DNA from: Kiritimatiellia bacterium
GTDB taxonomy: Bacteria; Verrucomicrobiota; Kiritimatiellia; RFP12; UBA1067
DNA length: 6,455 nucleotides
NCBI GenBank assembly: GCA_017405115.1
Contig: JAFRBA010000151.1
Location: 1 to 6,455, forward strand
Reading direction: 5' to 3'
This document shows positions 5,019 through 6,455 of the stretch, piece by piece; the stretch's first letter is position 1; every line of letters starts with the position of its first letter. A program made the position numbers and the translations under genes. Under the pieces are notes generated by a model. The model saw only the letters and a list, made by a program, of their open reading frames with translations. It did no database searches and was not told the origin of the DNA.

Positions 5019-6199
5019 GCCCTCGCCCCCTTCGGCAGGGGCAGCACGCACTCGAGCATGCGCCCGGAGTCGGCCTCGAGGTAGGCCTCAGTCGTCAGCG
5101 GGCTCGCATGGCCCAGCATGGCCGACATCGTCGCCAAAGGCACCTTGCCGCTGCGGAGCATCCTGGTGGCCGCGCTGTGCCTCAGGACGCGCGTCCCGAC
5201 CGGCGCGCCCTCGATCCCCGCAGCCGCGAAGGCGACTTCTATCAGGTCGCGTATCGAGGATGCGTTCCTGAACGGCCCGTGGGGCGGCCTCGAGCCCAGG
5301 AAGACGTGCGGATCATCGGTGTCGGGCCGCACGTCCAGGATGTAGCGGGCGATGGCGCCCGCAACAGCGGGCAGCAACGGTACCGTCACGGGGTTCCCGG
5401 TCTTTCGCTGCACGGTCGAGATGGACATGCGGCGCCAGTCGATGCAGGAGAGCTCCAGGTCTGCTATGTCGCAGCCGCGCAGCCCGGTGGTCAGCGCCAG
5501 CAGCGTCACCGCGGCGCTGGCGGCCGGCACGTCGCCGCCGACGCAAACGGCGGCCAGCGCCTCCGCGTCGGCGTCGTCGAGCACCGGGTGAGGGGCGTGC
5601 GGCTGGCGCGCGCCGGTCATCTGCGTCGCCCGGTAGAGGTCGTCTCGCCCGGCCACGATGAACAGCGGCCGCAGGTGGCTCACGACCAGCGACTTCGGGG
5701 ACTTCGACCCGGCTTCGGACAAGCGCGAGATGAACCCCGCGACCGTGGAGGCCTTGGCCTCGCGCAGGCTCGTCATCCCGCTTCCTTCGAGGTAGACGAG
5801 GTAGAGCGACGCCATGTACCGGTAGTCCGATCTGGTCTTCGCCGCGAGGCCCCGCTCGTCGGCATACCCGTCGAGCGCTTCCAGCAGCGATTCGAACTCC
5901 GCACCCTTCGGCGCGACGGTCTTGCCGCCGACGGGCCTGCCCGTGCACGGCATATCGCCGGAGGCGTATCGGTCGGCGATTTTCACGATGCGGGCTCGCA
6001 TCCTGCCGTACCTGGGCGAATATGCACCCGGTTTCGCGAACTCCGCCCCGGCGTCCGCGCTGTAAACGCCGCCGGGGCATCGCCGCTCGAGCTCTGAGAA
6101 CAGAATGCGATAGTTCCCGATCGTCTTCTCGCTATGACCCGCTTCCCTCATCTCGCTTTCCGCTGTCTCCCAGATTCTGCCAACTGCCACGTTGTCCAT
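5015..6199 (-). CDS. ritA: Tyrosine recombinase, first of the trio (RitA, 394 aa)
   Basis: The longest and first recombinase. Beyond the usual core-binding and catalytic domains it has an additional N-terminal helical region (about 1-100) before a second SAM-like segment (about 100-190). Catalytic boxes are R241 (TTGLRGCDI), K266 (QRKTGNP), R340 (TRVLRHSAATRML), H364 (MLGHASPLT) and nucleophile Y373, nine residues later. The expected His of HxxR is Arg (R337-V-L-R340). The C-terminus DSGRMLECVLPLPKGARA resembles other RitA-type proteins as I remember them. The start at 6199 is set by AAAGGAG five bases upstream; an open frame reaching 6253 has no ribosome site and runs to the edge of the terminal repeat. 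The start codon is 56 bp inside the right repeat, so promoter signals probably lie in or beside that repeat. No clear -35/-10 pair was found. Confidence 0.92.
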   Translation of the reverse strand: MDNVAVGRIWETAESEMREAGHSEKTIGNYRILFSELERRCPGGVYSADAGAEFAKPGAYSPRYGRMRARIVKIADRYASGDMPCTGRPVGGKTVAPKGAEFESLLEALDGYADERGLAAKTRSDYRYMASLYLVYLEGSGMTSLREAKASTVAGFISRLSEAGSKSPKSLVVSHLRPLFIVAGRDDLYRATQMTGARQPHAPHPVLDDADAEALAAVCVGGDVPAASAAVTLLALTTGLRGCDIADLELSCIDWRRMSISTVQRKTGNPVTVPLLPAVAGAIARYILDVRPDTDDPHVFLGSRPPHGPFRNASSIRDLIEVAFAAAGIEGAPVGTRVLRHSAATRMLRSGKVPLATMSAMLGHASPLTTEAYLEADSGRMLECVLPLPKGARA

Positions 6200-6212
6200 T
6201 TCGACTCCTTTC

Positions 6213-6288
6213 GATAAAGTGGCGATACAGCTGGGAGGAGCATACTCGGGCATGCGCTAAGCCGAGGAAAACGCATCGGCACTTTATC
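6213..6288. repeat. Subterminal 12-bp inverted pair upstream of ritA
   Basis: GATAAAGTGGCG (6213-6224), just upstream of the ritA ribosome site, is the reverse complement with one mismatch of CGGCACTTTATC (6277-6288) in the middle of the right terminal repeat. The corresponding part of the left repeat has diverged (ATGTAGCGCCG in place of ATAAAGTGCCG on the plus-strand reading), so the pair exists only next to ritA. It could be a two-site operator through which a recombinase or another factor limits ritA expression. Chance remains possible. Confidence 0.4.
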
Positions 6289-6342
6289 TAGCAGGTGCCC
6301 TGCGGATTCCTCGGCTTAGTCTTTTCCTCGGGTTAATGGACG
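6255..6342. repeat. Right terminal inverted repeat of the RIT element
   Basis: Reverse complement of 165-252 at 81 of 88 positions. It carries the same three copies of the 15-bp motif: 6257-6271 (+), 6305-6319 (-) and 6322-6336 (-). The inner and middle copies form a dyad (6257-6269 with 6307-6319). Its outer edge runs directly into the target gene: the bases CG at 6341-6342 belong to target codons TAC GTC. The outer TTA (6333-6335) supplies a TAA stop to the truncated target gene on the minus strand. Confidence 0.93.
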
Positions 6343-6392
6343 TACAGGCCGACCTTGCGCTGCGGCGTGGTGATGACAGCCCTGTTTCCCAT
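6333..6392 (-). pseudogene. Interrupted target gene, start fragment
   Basis: On the minus strand an ATG at 6392, with AAGGAGG eight bases upstream, opens the reading frame MGNRAVITTPQRKVGLYVH. A TAA supplied by the terminal repeat then ends it, leaving 19 residues. Residues 1-18 and part of codon 19 come from the target gene, which resumes as ...HWNGGRD at 141 on the far side of the element. The joined N-terminus (MGNRAVIT...GLYVHWNGGRD) fits the small uncharacterised family noted for the other half. The insertion should abolish function. Confidence 0.75.
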
Positions 6393-6414
6393 GATGATGA
6401 CCTCCTTGTCTTTC

Positions 6415-6433
6415 GGCCCGCCCCTTGCGGGCC
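6415..6433. other. GC-rich hairpin upstream of the target gene
   Basis: GGCCCGC (6415-6421) and GCGGGCC (6427-6433) form a perfect 7-bp stem with a 5-nt loop, just upstream (minus strand) of the ribosome site of the interrupted gene. It could be the terminator of a gene beyond the window or a leader structure. No T-run follows on the minus strand. Confidence 0.35.
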
Positions 6434-6455
6434 CGTTGCCGCGCGATGCGCCGGG

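Larger units (their letters stand above)
142..6340. mobile_element. RIT-type (recombinase in trio) mobile element with toxin/regulator cargo
   Basis: The element has long terminal inverted repeats (165-252 and 6255-6342) and three consecutive overlapping tyrosine recombinase genes starting just inside the right repeat. It sits in an interrupted gene that is restored in frame when the element is removed between the TGGA copies at 138-141 and 6337-6340. Three different tyrosine recombinases of about 395, 320 and 343 aa in the order A-B-C define recombinase-in-trio elements, distant relatives of the Tn554 TnpA/TnpB arrangement. Five more genes (XRE regulator, ImmA/IrrE peptidase, DUF4417 protein, putative toxin, putative immunity protein) lie between ritC and the left repeat. 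They must therefore move with the element. There is no DDE transposase, relaxase or replication gene. The exact left boundary is uncertain: the repeat starts at 165-167, but clean gene restoration puts the junction at 141/142. Confidence 0.85.

Noticed and set aside
5019..5051. Upstream ritB start at 5051
   Set aside because: It would place 11 extra residues inside ritA. The ATGA junction at 5015-5018 is a better coupled start.
6200..6253. Upstream ritA start at 6253
   Set aside because: It has no ribosome site and would begin at the inner edge of the terminal repeat. AAAGGAG precedes the Met at 6199.
2971..6291. Long plus-strand open frames opposite ritC, ritB and ritA (for example 5108-6097, 4587-5084, 2971-3501)
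   Set aside because: They are Arg/Pro/Ala-rich complements of GC-rich genes, with no recognisable domains or ribosome sites. The minus-strand frames carry full recombinase motifs.
1..6455. CRISPR arrays, tRNA or rRNA genes, DDE-type insertion sequences, replication origin
   Set aside because: No spaced repeat array, cloverleaf, rRNA stretch or DDE transposase was seen. The only long repeats are the element's two terminal repeats.

Overview
The window holds an almost complete, self-contained mobile element of about 6.2 kb (roughly 142-6340) and short stretches of the gene it landed in. The ends are 88-bp inverted repeats (165-252 and 6255-6342) that match at 81 of 88 positions by my hand alignment. 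Inside the right end, three tyrosine recombinase genes are read leftward in one overlapping operon. I call them ritA, ritB and ritC, because the layout is that of a 'recombinase in trio' (RIT) element. Such elements as I know them carry little besides the three recombinases. This one carries about 2.6 kb of cargo between ritC and the left repeat.

Cargo, in transcription order (all minus strand): an XRE-family repressor (2517-2891) and an ImmA/IrrE metallopeptidase (2005-2517), joined by a TAATG overlap. A strong sigma70-like promoter embedded in a 33-bp perfect palindrome drives them. After a structured 212-bp gap come a DUF4417 protein (1073-1792), a 154-aa protein with a Gly/Ala-rich leader and a C-terminal domain resembling BECR-fold RNase toxins of polymorphic toxin systems (609-1073), and an acidic 103-aa protein that is probably its immunity partner (296-607). 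A hairpin before the left repeat (255-282) probably ends this transcript.

The flanks encode one interrupted gene on the minus strand. Its start (MGNRAVITT...) is at 6392-6336 and its continuation (HWNGGRD...) at 141-1. Joining the flanks at a 4-bp direct repeat, TGGA (138-141 and 6337-6340), restores an open in-frame protein with no extra bases. This defines the insertion as precise and the target as a small uncharacterised gene of a type I associate with integrative elements and prophages.

How the parts may work together (inference): RitA/B/C move the unit between the inverted repeats. XRE-ImmA is a repressor-protease switch like that of ICEBs1. The DUF4417-toxin-immunity operon could act as addiction, competition or anti-phage cargo.

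The GC-rich sequence, strong GGAGG ribosome sites and the type of target gene suggest a high-GC Gram-positive, possibly a gut Coriobacteriia/Eggerthellales bacterium, with low confidence. All genes lie on the minus strand. I found no RNA genes, CRISPR arrays or credible plus-strand genes.
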